Assembly (NCBI GenBank): GCA_004764695.1
Contig: SMSO01000033.1
Location: forward strand, 1,317,001-1,381,000
DNA length: 64,000 nucleotides
DNA from: Schizochytrium sp. TIO01
Lineage: Eukaryota; Sar; Bigyra; Thraustochytrida; Thraustochytriidae
Direction of reading: 5' to 3'
Shown: piece after piece, positions 53,221 to 63,990 of the stretch
Layout: every line of letters starts with the position of its first letter
How positions within the stretch are numbered: the stretch's first letter is position 1
Notes under the pieces: generated by a model
The model's database searches: none
Told to the model about the DNA's origin: nothing
Seen by the model: the letters and a program-made list of their open reading frames with translations, nothing else
Position numbers and translations under genes: made by a program

Positions 53221-53273
53221 GCTCCACTCCACTCCACTCCACTCCACTCCACTCCACTCCGCTCCGCTCCACT
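53221..53273. repeat. (CCACT)n pentanucleotide repeat
   Basis: About ten CCACT/CCGCT units. It is unusual here in being a pentamer, as is the (GATGC)n tract at 53461-53484. Confidence 0.9.
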
Positions 53274-54800
53274 CGAGGCAGGCCTCGCTGTGCTGTGCTG
53301 TGCTGTGCGGAAGACAAGTTTCGCAGCACGTTGGAAAGCATGCAAGCTCGAAGGCTCTCGCGTGGACCTCGCGTGCCTTGACGCTCGTGCGGCAGCTCTT
53401 GCGTGCCTTGCGTAGCTCCAGCCACGTCGTTGCGACGTGGCGGATCTCGCGACGGCGAGTGATGCGATGCGATGCGATGCGATGTGCGGCATCTGGGAAC
53501 TGACTGCAACGAGGAGGAGTTTACAGGTGCAGCACTCATTGGGAGATCGCATGCCTCTGCTTGCACGCACGCACGGTCAGCCGCACCCTTTGTCTCGCAG
53601 GAGACATGAGCAGGCTCACAGCCAGAAACGACGGGAGCCCACGCACTCAGGCCCACTCGCCATCCAAGCTATCGCACGCATGCGTGGCGCACATTGCCCA
53701 ACTCGAACTCGTAACTCCTCAAGATCTCTCTCTCTCTCTTCTGCGAGGTCAAAAAAGCAGTCAATCATACCAAAAACAAGTCAATCAATCAATCAATCAA
53801 TCAATCGATCGATCGATCGATCGTCGAGATTGAGTTCTCTGCCGTGATATACCTAAACCCCCAGTTTCATTCATAGCACGTACGCATCGTCGTCTGAAAT
53901 TTGAAGAGTTCTGCGTATTGTTTTTGTAGTATTTTAGGCCGCCTTTGCTTTAAATTGCTGATTTTTCAACTATTCTCTGAGAGTGAGATGAATACTTTTA
54001 TTTTATTTTATCTTTCCTTCTATCCATCACGAGGATGGATGTATGTATTTCAAGTTGTTTTTACTTTTTCTTTTTTTTAATATTCATTTTAACATGAAAA
54101 TTAAGTGTTAGAAGATCGAGAGCACGTTTGGGAAATGGGAAAATGGAAGTGTGTGGATTCCGCATCTTCGGTGGGTTCCGTAAAATACCAGAACAGGGGC
54201 GATGCTTGCTTGCTTGCTTGCTTAAAGAAAAGAGGGTCTCTCTCTTTGGGGCTCTTGAACTTGGAGGGTCTGTCTGTCATAAGAGTGTGCAACGTACATA
54301 GGTTGGACCTCCTTTGATGGGGTGCTGATGACGTGAGTGAAGAAGTGCAAGCCCCTCACAGCCACAGGATAGGATGAGAGGTTCTTGTCGTGCGAACCCA
54401 AGCAAGCATAAATAAATAAACTTGAGGAACTCATGGCAGTGAGAACTAACTCGTTAGGTCCTATGATCAGTCAGCAAGCAAGCATCATGGTTGGTGGTGT
54501 GTGGGTGTGCGTGTGTGCAGGACGATGAGTGGTTGCAGAGACAGCGAGCATCTCGATTGAGCCCCTACCTACTACTGCATGCTGCGCGACGCCAAATAAG
54601 TCGCTCCCAGTTGGTGAAAATTCGATGCGTTGTAGAGATCGAACTAATACACTCCTCGTCGACGGGCAAGGGAAATAAAGGGCTGAGAATTGCGGGCGAA
54701 TGTGCGCGTAGAATAAGTACAGGCGTCGCGTGCTCTCGGCAGGAAATGTGATGAATTACTACTGCCTACATACTGGCATCATGGTATCGCAACAGTTGTC

Positions 54801-56315
54801 GATGGAGGGCATCTTCAAGGAAACGACACCATTTTGGGGATGAGTTGCAAACCTTTTATGATAAATCGCTTCTTTTCTCTTTTTAACTTCACAACGACGT
54901 GAGGATGTTGAAATGTAAAGAAGACCTGCACATCACGTACACGCACTATACGAGTGCAGCGGATTCGGAGTCTAGCTTTGAGAATTGACGACGTCCTCCT
55001 GAAACTTGAGACTTTCAATAATTAGCACAAACCCATTGAATGATGTAGGTTTCGCTAAAAAGACTTCTTTTCTTCCATCAGCAGGATTCGTCCCAGTCTA
55101 TATACTCGGTAGGTAGAGATTTTTCCAAGGGTGCTTGATTTACGGCAAAAGAAGAAAGGTCTCTCCCTGTAAATAAAATCTCATATCATAAGACTTTACA
55201 GCATGGTTTCGCGCGATCGCTCTAGCTAGTAAGGTGGTGCTTGCAATACAGTCTGCACAGCGAGATAGAATCCTTCGCCTTACACATAGATTTTAGCCTC
55301 AGCCTCACTCGCGAATTAGAGCATGGGAATCATAATCCTGGAGCTGCTCGAAAACCATTCCTGTGATTCACATTGCCAAATACTGAACTTTTAGAGTTCA
55401 AAACAATTGTATTATCGAGTAGAAAACTACAATACAAAAGGCATGTTATCGAATGCTTCCATAATATGAAGGAAAGGGCGTTTAAAAGCAGTATGTAGAA
55501 GGTCTCCCACCAGGCCATATGAGATTCGATTTCGATGAGGTCCAACTTGATTTAAATTACAAAAACGCCAGCACGGTCCCTTTGGGGGACGGGAATCTGT
55601 GCGGTAGTAAACCACACGAACGAGTTGTAGCAGCCTCCTCCTTTCAGAGCATTGCATCGAACTCCGGCAAGCCACTCATTTTCAATGCCTAAGCCACTCA
55701 TTTATAAACCCAGCTAGCATGAACTGTTTGCTTCGCTATTGATTGAACGACAACCAAGATTCACCAGACTAATAAAACATGAGGTTCGGGATCGGGGATG
55801 TGATGATTGCCCACAGTCGACCTCACTTAAAACTTAGTAATAAGCATGAAGGCTTTTTTAATGTTGGGACTCTGCTCCACTCAATAAAAGAACGAAATTT
55901 GACATAGGTCTGGCGAGGAATAAGGAGAATGAGACCGCAAGCTGGTTGGGTTTAAAACATGTTCTCATGAGGAGACAGAGTGCGCAAGAATATTAACAAT
56001 AATAATAAACTCTTGCATATGAAAGTTAAAAGTTTGGAAGGTTTCGATATTCTTCCCTTCGCCTGTCCCAGGGCATATCTAGTTAAGAACAAGAGTGTGC
56101 GCGCTTGCTCACGTAATCGCTTGCCACACAAACGCAGAACACACGTCGATGAGAATTCCAACTATGCAAAGTTGAGGTCTTTAATATGTTGTAAAGTTCT
56201 GCTTTCATTTTGAGGTTTTATTTCTAATGTATCAAATATGTAGTTAGACTTTGACTTTTTATTACGTGAATAACTCATTGATTTTAAGATATCGCCTTGA
56301 ACGCTTGCTTTTTAA
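54801..56315. other. AT-richer intergenic region downstream of POLE
   Basis: About 1.5 kb free of microsatellites, similar in texture to 5.4-7.1 kb. No frame over about 82 codons. The part next to 56316 must contain the POLE 3' UTR. Confidence 0.45.
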
Positions 56316-59300
56316 TTACTTTGTACCTTTACGACCATTGCGATGACGGAGGTCCTGAATAGCACAGCCAACGGTCTCGAGCAGCCATTCAAACTTGTAG
56401 AATTTCGCGACATTATGGTAAGGTCGTAGAACCATCTCCTGATCCTTCGGAGGCAATGTCATGATCCACTCGCCTGAGCAAGCACAGGAGGAGCTCAAGA
56501 CGCTTGCCCGAACTTGACCGCACTTAATGCACTCCATGTCTTGCAGTTCATAGGCTTGAACAAGATCCTCCACGGAACGAATTAAGCGGTGTTCAATGCC
56601 AGCCATATCAAACATCTGAGAACACTCAGGGCAATGCCATGGCACAGTAACATTGGGGTCCTCCGCTGACAATTGACCCTGGACTAATGCAGAATCTCTG
56701 CACAGGTCAAAATCAACAGCGGCATTACAATGAGCACAAACAACATCACGCAAATAAAGCATCACAGACGGGTTATGAAACTTAGCCTCTGGTGAAAACT
56801 CACGCACATGAAGTAAGCGAAACAATTGTTTCTTGGAGTTTTGGACTTGATGGTGAACTTGGCCATCTAAGCTTAGCACAACAACCAAGGTTTTCACAAA
56901 CTCTAACGCCGGATTTCGGTATAAAAGATGAGATCCTGCCAGCTTGGGGAAGCTCTCGGGGCCAAGGCCTGACATGGTGATTCGTGGTACAAGTCTCAGT
57001 AGCTCTGAAACAACCTCTTCTCGAAGCATCTTGGAGATGAATTCCTTTTCAAGAGCCTCAAGCTCTCCTTCATTTACCCGAAGCAAAGCCATTTCGTCCA
57101 GGTCTTGTGCATCGTCATCGAGGCCTCCATTCATCTTCTTGTCCGGATCTGCACCCATTTCATCTTTGAGTTTGCGGATTTGAGCTTCAAACCATTCTTC
57201 GCGCATTTCAACTGGTTTGAGAAGAAACGCGCCAATGTAGAGCTCAAAGTACTTTTGCAACTCCTCGGGAAGGTACTTTGCCACGTCCCACTCAAGAATC
57301 AGACTGTGCTTATAAGGAGGACGTGCGGCCTCCATGAGGGCCTCTTCATCCTCATCACGACCTTGATGACCAAAGAATGAATCGCCATCATCGTCAACAA
57401 TGAAGTCATCCAAGTCTTCTGCCTCGTTAAGTTCGACTTCGCGAGATAGTTCGTCACGACCTTTGCCACGGGAACGCTTGGGACCACGGGACATCATGAT
57501 ACGCTTCTTAAGCTTGGTCACGCTTTCCTCCAAATCATCGTCATCAGAATCATCGTCGTTAGAATCACTCTCCTCAACATAATTCTTGACCTCATCCGCA
57601 GATTCCTCGTCTTTTTCAAAATCAGAATTGACCCCGCCATCATCGCTCTGAGCCCTCTTCTCTTCCTCGACGATCTTCTTGTTGTGTCCAGTAATTACGT
57701 TGTTGTTCTCATCAGATTCACTATCATTTTCTTCTTCGTCATCACTTGACTCTCCATGGCCTGCGCCCTTACGCAAAAGGCGACGTTTGTGGCCTGAGGT
57801 AGAGGCCACCTTCTTTTCCTTCTCCTTGTTTTTCTTCTCGATAGCTGCGGAAGAACTGGTATTCTTGGCTGCCGCACGATCTTTTGATGCTTGCAGTCGT
57901 GTTTCTTCACGTTCTTTGCGACGAGCCTGTCGACGCTCGTAGACTTCAAGTTCTTCTGCATATGTAGGATTGTCTTGAACAGCGCCGTAATTAGCATCAT
58001 CCATGAAGATCAGAGACTTCCAAGTGTCTGACGTTTCCAGCTCAATATCCTCAAACAAGGATTTTGAACGGACCGTGTTGATGACATGCTCGATATATGC
58101 TGATGCGGATTCAGCATCCCGCTTGCCAGTGCAAATAATGATTCGCTGGAAGTTTGCAGATACGATTTTGGCGCCCAGGCGACGAAGTTCCGCCACAAGT
58201 TGAAGAAAGACTTTAACCATCAGCTGCTGAATAAATCGAAGCAAGGCTGGGTCATACATCAAACTCTTGGGCGAACAAATCCAGCGATAAAAGTTCGCCA
58301 ATAACGCCCAAGAGTAATCTTCATTTGTTTGCAAGGCCTCACGGAAAATGCGCCGTACTAATCCACGCAATATGTTAAAGGCATTAAGACATTCAGCTGC
58401 TGACCCTAAGACCCCAGTAGCAGCATGTACTTTAGCTTGCACAACAGCACCTGCAGCGTCAAGACGTTGGGTGCCACCATCAGGAGCAAGAGCACCGATG
58501 GAGTGCTGCTCCAGAGCCATAGATCCTTCTGCGCACTCAATATCGTGCACTTCGTTTGCGTGAATCATAGTATTCACTGCAAGATGTTTGATTGAAAATA
58601 CAGCACAGTAGGAACGGTACGCGCCGGGTGAAGAAATGTTTGGAAGCTCTTCTGCAGCAAGCAAGGCGTTGTCCGCGGAGTCAGACTCCATACCTCCAAG
58701 ATCAGGTGTGCACGCAGGAGAGGCCCATGAAACATGAAGATTACGGGCCAAATTTCGCATATACATGACATCCATCATGGTGACAGCGTAATCATCATTC
58801 AAATGCGCAACTGGAATTTGCGCGTAGTGAGCACAGCGCATGCGCTCAAAGAGCCATAGCGAGTGTGAAAAATACTGTTTCACAGCTTCATCCACAAGAT
58901 AGTGCTGCCACTGCAACGAAGGGAGAACAGCAGCGTCTGGTCGTGCAAACATCCAAATACATGGGCATCGTCCAAGAGGACGCGAGAGATTGAGCAGTTC
59001 GCGTTTGGGAAGAGAACTATGTACCACCGCAGTAAGAGCACCGCTCACTTCATCAAATAACGTTGTCAGCTGATTGTTCACACTTCGCCAAAGAGCAGCC
59101 TCATTGGCAACCGTAAGAACCTCAGCATGCGCAACGCAAGAACGAAGCGCAGCTGCATAAAATGTGCCTGACTCCTTCTCACAGGAAAGCAGGAAGTCTT
59201 TCACAGCCTTACGAAGACTTGGCCGCTCCACACTTCCTTCACGACCCTCGAGCCATGCATGCATTCGCATGGATGTAGGAGCTAAACTGAGCAAGTGATC

Positions 59301-60017
59301 AACATAATCGGTGCTGTTCTCCTTGTGCATGGCCTTCCATGCAACCTTTGCTAGTTCGTTAGATGTTTGATCAATTGTAAATAAAATGACAGCTCGGCGA
59401 CGTGGAGCGCCACCAACGTAAAGAAAGAACCGTTTAAATGATGCACCAGAGCCGAGGAGGTAAGGAGTTACGACTCGTGGTACTCGTTGAATCTCGGACA
59501 TTGTGAACGGCTTGTTGGCAGTACCATCACCCGAAAGGTTTTTCCCGTTGACAGAAATCACACAGCCAAGATCATTCAGAATGCGGGTCTCCATCGGTAT
59601 TTGCATCTCATAAACTCCTGCAACATTTGGCTGCTCTAGGATATCAGCCATAGCTTTGGCGTGCTTACGCAAGTATGCTTCAGGCGCTTCCAACATGTAG
59701 AGATTCTCAGGAGTATGAGAATGAGGAAGCTTCCACCGTGCAGCACCCTTGACATCAAGCCACGCTGGTGCTTCTGCTGGATTACAAGGTTCACGAGAAT
59801 TCAGAAAGAAGGTGCGACTGACACTCATGTATAACACGCGAATCTCATCTTTCTTTTCTGGAATAACGTACAGCTTGTAGTTGCCAGGTTTCTCCATAGC
59901 TCGAACCTCCAGCACTTGAAGATAGTTAAAAGAAGTAAGATCTTCGCGTCTCTGTACAAATCCTTCTAGTCCATTGCGAAGATTAAACGTTTGCTCAGCG
60001 GTTCCATTGGCAACAGC
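56316..60017 (-). CDS. POLE: DNA polymerase epsilon catalytic subunit, C-terminal part (second frame)
   Basis: This frame continues POLE after a one-base offset. It is open with no stop from before 60017 (GCT GTT GCC) down to the stop at 56316, about 1,233 residues. It reads NLRNGLEGFVQRREDL and NYLQVLEVRAMEKPGNYKLY, which align with the family's linker after the catalytic core, then the inactive B-family polymerase module that holds the holoenzyme together. Near the end come the two zinc-binding modules: CysA (CAHC ... CPEC) and CysB (CIKCG ... SCACSGEW), and the family's last helix. A long acidic and basic low-complexity insertion (about 57,310-57,960, roughly 215 residues) interrupts the inactive module. 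No ATG opens this frame near its start, so it is not a separate gene. Confidence 0.9.
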   Translation of the reverse strand, partial: AVANGTAEQTFNLRNGLEGFVQRREDLTSFNYLQVLEVRAMEKPGNYKLYVIPEKKDEIRVLYMSVSRTFFLNSREPCNPAEAPAWLDVKGAARWKLPHSHTPENLYMLEAPEAYLRKHAKAMADILEQPNVAGVYEMQIPMETRILNDLGCVISVNGKNLSGDGTANKPFTMSEIQRVPRVVTPYLLGSGASFKRFFLYVGGAPRRRAVILFTIDQTSNELAKVAWKAMHKENSTDYVDHLLSLAPTSMRMHAWLEGREGSVERPSLRKAVKDFLLSCEKESGTFYAAALRSCVAHAEVLTVANEAALWRSVNNQLTTLFDEVSGALTAVVHSSLPKRELLNLSRPLGRCPCIWMFARPDAAVLPSLQWQHYLVDEAVKQYFSHSLWLFERMRCAHYAQIPVAHLNDDYAVTMMDVMYMRNLARNLHVSWASPACTPDLGGMESDSADNALLAAEELPNISSPGAYRSYCAVFSIKHLAVNTMIHANEVHDIECAEGSMALEQHSIGALAPDGGTQRLDAAGAVVQAKVHAATGVLGSAAECLNAFNILRGLVRRIFREALQTNEDYSWALLANFYRWICSPKSLMYDPALLRFIQQLMVKVFLQLVAELRRLGAKIVSANFQRIIICTGKRDAESASAYIEHVINTVRSKSLFEDIELETSDTWKSLIFMDDANYGAVQDNPTYAEELEVYERRQARRKEREETRLQASKDRAAAKNTSSSAAIEKKNKEKEKKVASTSGHKRRLLRKGAGHGESSDDEEENDSESDENNNVITGHNKKIVEEEKRAQSDDGGVNSDFEKDEESADEVKNYVEESDSNDDDSDDDDLEESVTKLKKRIMMSRGPKRSRGKGRDELSREVELNEAEDLDDFIVDDDGDSFFGHQGRDEDEEALMEAARPPYKHSLILEWDVAKYLPEELQKYFELYIGAFLLKPVEMREEWFEAQIRKLKDEMGADPDKKMNGGLDDDAQDLDEMALLRVNEGELEALEKEFISKMLREEVVSELLRLVPRITMSGLGPESFPKLAGSHLLYRNPALEFVKTLVVVLSLDGQVHHQVQNSKKQLFRLLHVREFSPEAKFHNPSVMLYLRDVVCAHCNAAVDFDLCRDSALVQGQLSAEDPNVTVPWHCPECSQMFDMAGIEHRLIRSVEDLVQAYELQDMECIKCGQVRASVLSSSCACSGEWIMTLPPKDQEMVLRPYHNVAKFYKFEWLLETVGCAIQDLRHRNGRKGTK

Positions 60018-63000
60018 CTTCTTTCTGTGCCTTGTAGCGTTCCTGGCGTGTACGCCACATCTTCTTGCGACTTGCTAGCCAGCCGTCAAAGTCTTGAGGT
60101 TCTTTGTCATTTCTTTCATCTTCTTCCTCATCGTCTTCATCCTCTTCGTGTCCTAACTCATGACCATCTGAAACAGCACCAGAGTCGCTGTTACTGCCAT
60201 CCTCAATGTCCATGGAATCATCCTCAATGGGCTTTGGCTTTGACTTTTTCTTCCCTTCCTTATCGCTTCCTGCATTGGACTCCAGTAAGTCCTCGATGTC
60301 AGCAACCTTAGGAGTTGTTGTATTCTTCAGCTTCGAGCCCGTCTTAAAGAGGTTTGTAAGCTTACTCTGCTTGAAGCGGTCGTTCTTCTCGCGCACATCT
60401 CGCAAGAGCCAATCAGGGTGTTCAATGCGTGGAACTGGGTTTGCAACATTTTGCAAGGCAGCTGGAATTGTAATAATCTTTTGCACGGCCTTGCCTAATC
60501 GTTCAATATAGTAATCCCAATCGACAATAGAGCGTACATCGAAGTCGGTGATAGAATTGTCGCGAAGCCAACGTCGGAGAGCCTGGCGCTTGACATCCTC
60601 GCTGAGTGAGAAAATAACAGCAGGAATGGCGCGCGAGGTGGTCATTTCACCGACTGGTTGACGTGCAATCAGCAACTTGCAATTCAGACCTGCATCACGG
60701 ATCATTTCAGCACCAAAGATTTCAGATAGGCGCAAAGCGGTGGTCATAGCCACAGACTTTTGGTCACCATAATCAGCAACTTTTCGACTCATGGAGCGAT
60801 TCTCACTAATCAGATCGATAAGCTCCTCATCACTCAAGTCTTTACCACGTGTGAAAAGCACGTCTAGCCAAAAGTTTGCAATTTCTGCCACAGCGTCATA
60901 ACATTCATTCAAAGATGAGCCAAGTAAGAACTTCTCAAATACTTGACTTTGGAAAATCTTGATGATTTTCAGCTCACCACGACGCTTCAGTTCAAAGCCT
61001 TTGAGCTCTGCTAGGGAGCCGTCATGGTTAAACACCGCATAACGTTTTTTCAGTAATTTACCTTCCTCCTGAGAGGCTGGCAGAACCATGCAACGGTACG
61101 GCCCATCAACTTCAAAGTAAATGCAACATTCACTACGAGTGTCATACTGAAGACGCTTCGGATCCACCAAGGTTTGATATTGGTCATTAGTAAAGTGAGC
61201 ATGAACATTAGCATTGAGCATGACACATGGGTATGAGATTGGGATTTTGCGACCAGATGCAGTCTTGAATGCGAAGTTCTCTGGGAAGCTTGCTGGTAAA
61301 ATACACCAAATACCATCAGTATCGAGCTCAAGTGGGCGGCCAATTCTTTCCACTAATTGGCGAGCTTGCTTAATGATGTTAGCTCCGGTATGTGTCACAA
61401 TACCAGCCATTTCCATAGAATGCCAACGGGCTCCTTTGCGCATCACATAACCATAGAATGAGTTAAGAATACACTTGTGGGCCAGCTGAAGGGAATCATA
61501 GAGCAACACTTTGTTACGCGCTTCGTCAAGAGCTAAAGGATCCACATTGGCAGATCCAGTCTCGAGCTGCTTTTCCACAGTAGCCTTTTGTTTCGACCAC
61601 TTCTTAGTTAGTGCTTTGTAATCGTAACGTCGATCACGGAAAGCCTTGATCGTGTCAACATAAAAGGAATTTTCGCGCTGACAAATAGTAGCTGTCTTCT
61701 TAGAGATTTCGGTATCTTTAACACGCTTGTATACTGTCTGCGAGTAGGTCTTAATACGTTGACGAAGTAGGCGGTTACGTTCGCCGCGAGGTAGCTCATG
61801 ATAGGGCACACCATCTACTTGCTCATACTCAAGCTGAGTTTTGATAGATTGAAACTCAGATTTTTTCGCAGGATAATATTCACCACGCCAGACCCAATCC
61901 ATGTTTCGTTTGCAAGTTGCGTTTGGCCCGGTATTGAATGAGCACGAGGCACAATCTGTCTCATTCACAATGGCACTTGGCTGCAAACGGTTTGTCAAAA
62001 TAATGTTTGGATACATAGCTGCCACATCTAAGTGATAGATAGTGGGTGTCTCTAAACGAACGGGTGTATCTCTCAACATTTCAAGAGCTTCTACAATCTC
62101 GCTTCGTACTTCATCGTAATTGATAACTTCACGACGGGGTGTACCAGTCTCAATTTCAACAGCAAATGTTAGATCTCGATCAATGTTAGCAATGAGTTCA
62201 TCGAAAGCCCCAGGATCTAATCTAAACTTTTCAGGCAAATCATCTCTATAAACTCCTGTCTCCAAACATTCAACGTGGCCACCCACATACGTATCCTGCT
62301 CAAGTAGCTGACCCTTGTCAGTGAACTTTTGAGCAGCTTCGACTTGCTTGTTAGGACAGAGGATATTTCCGTGACGTGCCTCAACCATGAGAAGCATCTC
62401 GCAGAGGGTACCCGAACCTTTACGGAGTACATCCTCCGCGTTGAGCGGAATAATTGTACACAGCGAAAAAATAAACAGGTTGATATACTTGTCGAAGAGA
62501 TAGTAAGTTGCGACAGCATCGGACACGGAATACGATGCCATATGGTGAGGTCTTTCGCGCGCAAACCGCACCATGTCTTCTGGATCTACCTCTACGGGGT
62601 CATAACCAAGCTTTGCTTTTGTAACAGCCTTCAGACCGCGTGAACCAGCTGGCAAGTAGGAATCACGGTTTACCCAGTACAGACAATCAATGTGCACTGA
62701 GCAGCGGCCACGGTACTCACCCTCACGGTTCGCACCTACACCAGTCTCATTACGCAAGTCCATGTCGTATGTAGCAGCACGTTTCTCAATGAATGGCCAA
62801 TCAAAAAAGTCACCGTTGTAGGTGACCCAAACGTTTGGACGCAACTCACGGCAGTGCTCAAAAAATCGTCGCAAGGTAGCCTCCTCGTCAGGTTCGTTCA
62901 TGACCTCAAAAGGTCCGGCATACTCGGGCTTTGGAGTATATTCAAAGTCCTCAATATCTTCAGTCACAACTTCGCGATTGATGATCAAATAGCCCTGGCC

Positions 63001-63990
63001 ATCAAACATATACGAAATCATGAACACTTGGTCAAATGATGCATCAGGGAACTTGTGTGGTTGTTTTGTACACTCAATATCGAAGGCAAGGATTCGTGGT
63101 TCAGCCTTTTCGACAAGGTCAAGTTTGCGCACATCGACACCAACTCCATCAGCACCAGAGCCGTCTGAAATGCGCATGTTTACCTCATACCAACTTCCGA
63201 CATTAATGTCCAAATCAATTGATACACGGGTTTGGTATTGTACATCGTATTCACGGAGATCAATAATGGCCTCCATCAAGTCATCGGGCAAGTCTGCGCC
63301 ACCATCTGCATCGTGACCTCGAAAGTCATAAGCTTCGGCAGCTTTGGAGCGCGACTTATTTACTTTGACAGCATCTTGAATCTCTGCGCGAACACTCATT
63401 AGATCACTCACGTTACGAAAGAATAGTTGAAGTAAAACGCGGTGTTTTCCTGCCAAGTGGTCAGCCATGTCGAGATCTTCGCGGTCCACAATTTCCAGCT
63501 CATCAAGCTCGCTGTTGAAGCGGCGCTCAAGCATTGCCTTGGTCTCTTTGATAAATTCATCTTTGACAAGGACATAGAAGTATGGGCGGTGCATGACCTT
63601 AGACTTGAAGGTGGTACCGTCCTGTTGCAAAAAGTAGAGCTCCAAGCCAGACAGCTCCACAGGTTTTTCCAGCGTAGGGTCGACAACACTGACGGTTGTT
63701 GGCAGCATGTTGAGTAGCCAGCCAACCCGCGCTGGTCCCTCTCGAAACTCATCGAATTGAAACATTTCGTCCACGCGCTCGCCCTGCTCTTTTAAGGCAT
63801 CGCGAAAGTCCTGTGTCGCCTTAGATTTTGGCCTCAAGCGTTGACCACCACCTCCAGCACCGCTTCCACGGTTATCTTCTTGCCTCGAGATGCCTCTGAG
63901 GCCACGTTTCTTAAAGCCTTGGCCACCTTGACGACGGCCCGACCACGCGACTTTCTTTGCGCCGCCTCGTCGACCATTTCCACGCATCAT
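59995..63990 (-). CDS. POLE: DNA polymerase epsilon catalytic subunit, N-terminal part (exonuclease and polymerase)
   Basis: Pol epsilon is the main leading-strand replicase. The frame starts at ATG (63990) and ends at TGA after 1,331 residues. Residues 1-55 are Gly/Arg-rich. Exonuclease motifs are intact: Exo I FDIE (Asp304, Glu306), Exo II VTYNGDFFDWPF (389-400), Exo III YSVSDA (487-492). Polymerase motif A is DVAAMYPNII (655-664), motif B KCILNSFYGYVMRKGARW (839-856), motif C LELDTDGIWC (887-896). The cysteines of the CysX iron-sulfur site lie near 680-693. Proofreading and synthesis should both be active. The last few residues (GCCQWNR) are unlike the family, while the +1 frame continues it, so the reading must shift between 60074 and 59998, most likely near 60020. 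The window ends ten bases upstream of the ATG. Confidence 0.96.
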   Translation of the reverse strand: MMRGNGRRGGAKKVAWSGRRQGGQGFKKRGLRGISRQEDNRGSGAGGGGQRLRPKSKATQDFRDALKEQGERVDEMFQFDEFREGPARVGWLLNMLPTTVSVVDPTLEKPVELSGLELYFLQQDGTTFKSKVMHRPYFYVLVKDEFIKETKAMLERRFNSELDELEIVDREDLDMADHLAGKHRVLLQLFFRNVSDLMSVRAEIQDAVKVNKSRSKAAEAYDFRGHDADGGADLPDDLMEAIIDLREYDVQYQTRVSIDLDINVGSWYEVNMRISDGSGADGVGVDVRKLDLVEKAEPRILAFDIECTKQPHKFPDASFDQVFMISYMFDGQGYLIINREVVTEDIEDFEYTPKPEYAGPFEVMNEPDEEATLRRFFEHCRELRPNVWVTYNGDFFDWPFIEKRAATYDMDLRNETGVGANREGEYRGRCSVHIDCLYWVNRDSYLPAGSRGLKAVTKAKLGYDPVEVDPEDMVRFARERPHHMASYSVSDAVATYYLFDKYINLFIFSLCTIIPLNAEDVLRKGSGTLCEMLLMVEARHGNILCPNKQVEAAQKFTDKGQLLEQDTYVGGHVECLETGVYRDDLPEKFRLDPGAFDELIANIDRDLTFAVEIETGTPRREVINYDEVRSEIVEALEMLRDTPVRLETPTIYHLDVAAMYPNIILTNRLQPSAIVNETDCASCSFNTGPNATCKRNMDWVWRGEYYPAKKSEFQSIKTQLEYEQVDGVPYHELPRGERNRLLRQRIKTYSQTVYKRVKDTEISKKTATICQRENSFYVDTIKAFRDRRYDYKALTKKWSKQKATVEKQLETGSANVDPLALDEARNKVLLYDSLQLAHKCILNSFYGYVMRKGARWHSMEMAGIVTHTGANIIKQARQLVERIGRPLELDTDGIWCILPASFPENFAFKTASGRKIPISYPCVMLNANVHAHFTNDQYQTLVDPKRLQYDTRSECCIYFEVDGPYRCMVLPASQEEGKLLKKRYAVFNHDGSLAELKGFELKRRGELKIIKIFQSQVFEKFLLGSSLNECYDAVAEIANFWLDVLFTRGKDLSDEELIDLISENRSMSRKVADYGDQKSVAMTTALRLSEIFGAEMIRDAGLNCKLLIARQPVGEMTTSRAIPAVIFSLSEDVKRQALRRWLRDNSITDFDVRSIVDWDYYIERLGKAVQKIITIPAALQNVANPVPRIEHPDWLLRDVREKNDRFKQSKLTNLFKTGSKLKNTTTPKVADIEDLLESNAGSDKEGKKKSKPKPIEDDSMDIEDGSNSDSGAVSDGHELGHEEDEDDEEEDERNDKEPQDFDGWLASRKKMWRTRQERYKAQKEGCCQWNR

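Larger units (their letters stand above)
47601..54800. other. Second gene-free, microsatellite-dense block
   Basis: About 7 kb without a supportable gene. It has the highest repeat density of the window: GAA (47846-47895), GTTT and GTTCAAA mixtures (48058-48390), CATT/CATA (48583-48633), GGCGTTAGC (about 48834-48885), AAGC (49239-49267), AACAGCAT-type (49776-49823), AATG (50800-50832), GTTT (51338-51585), CATT (51907-51960), the drifting GATTT/GCTTT block (52586-52800), CCACT (53221-53273), GATGC (53461-53484) and AATC/GATC (53781-53823). Many long open frames on both strands are produced by these repeats. Confidence 0.55.

Noticed and set aside
55330-55675. Overlapping minus-strand frames as a transposon remnant
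   Set aside because: No reverse transcriptase, transposase or gag motif can be identified and no terminal repeats are visible.
59916-59994. Intron separating two POLE exons
   Set aside because: The second frame is open across this gap and upstream to 60074 and its translation continues the family linker, so no sequence needs to be removed.
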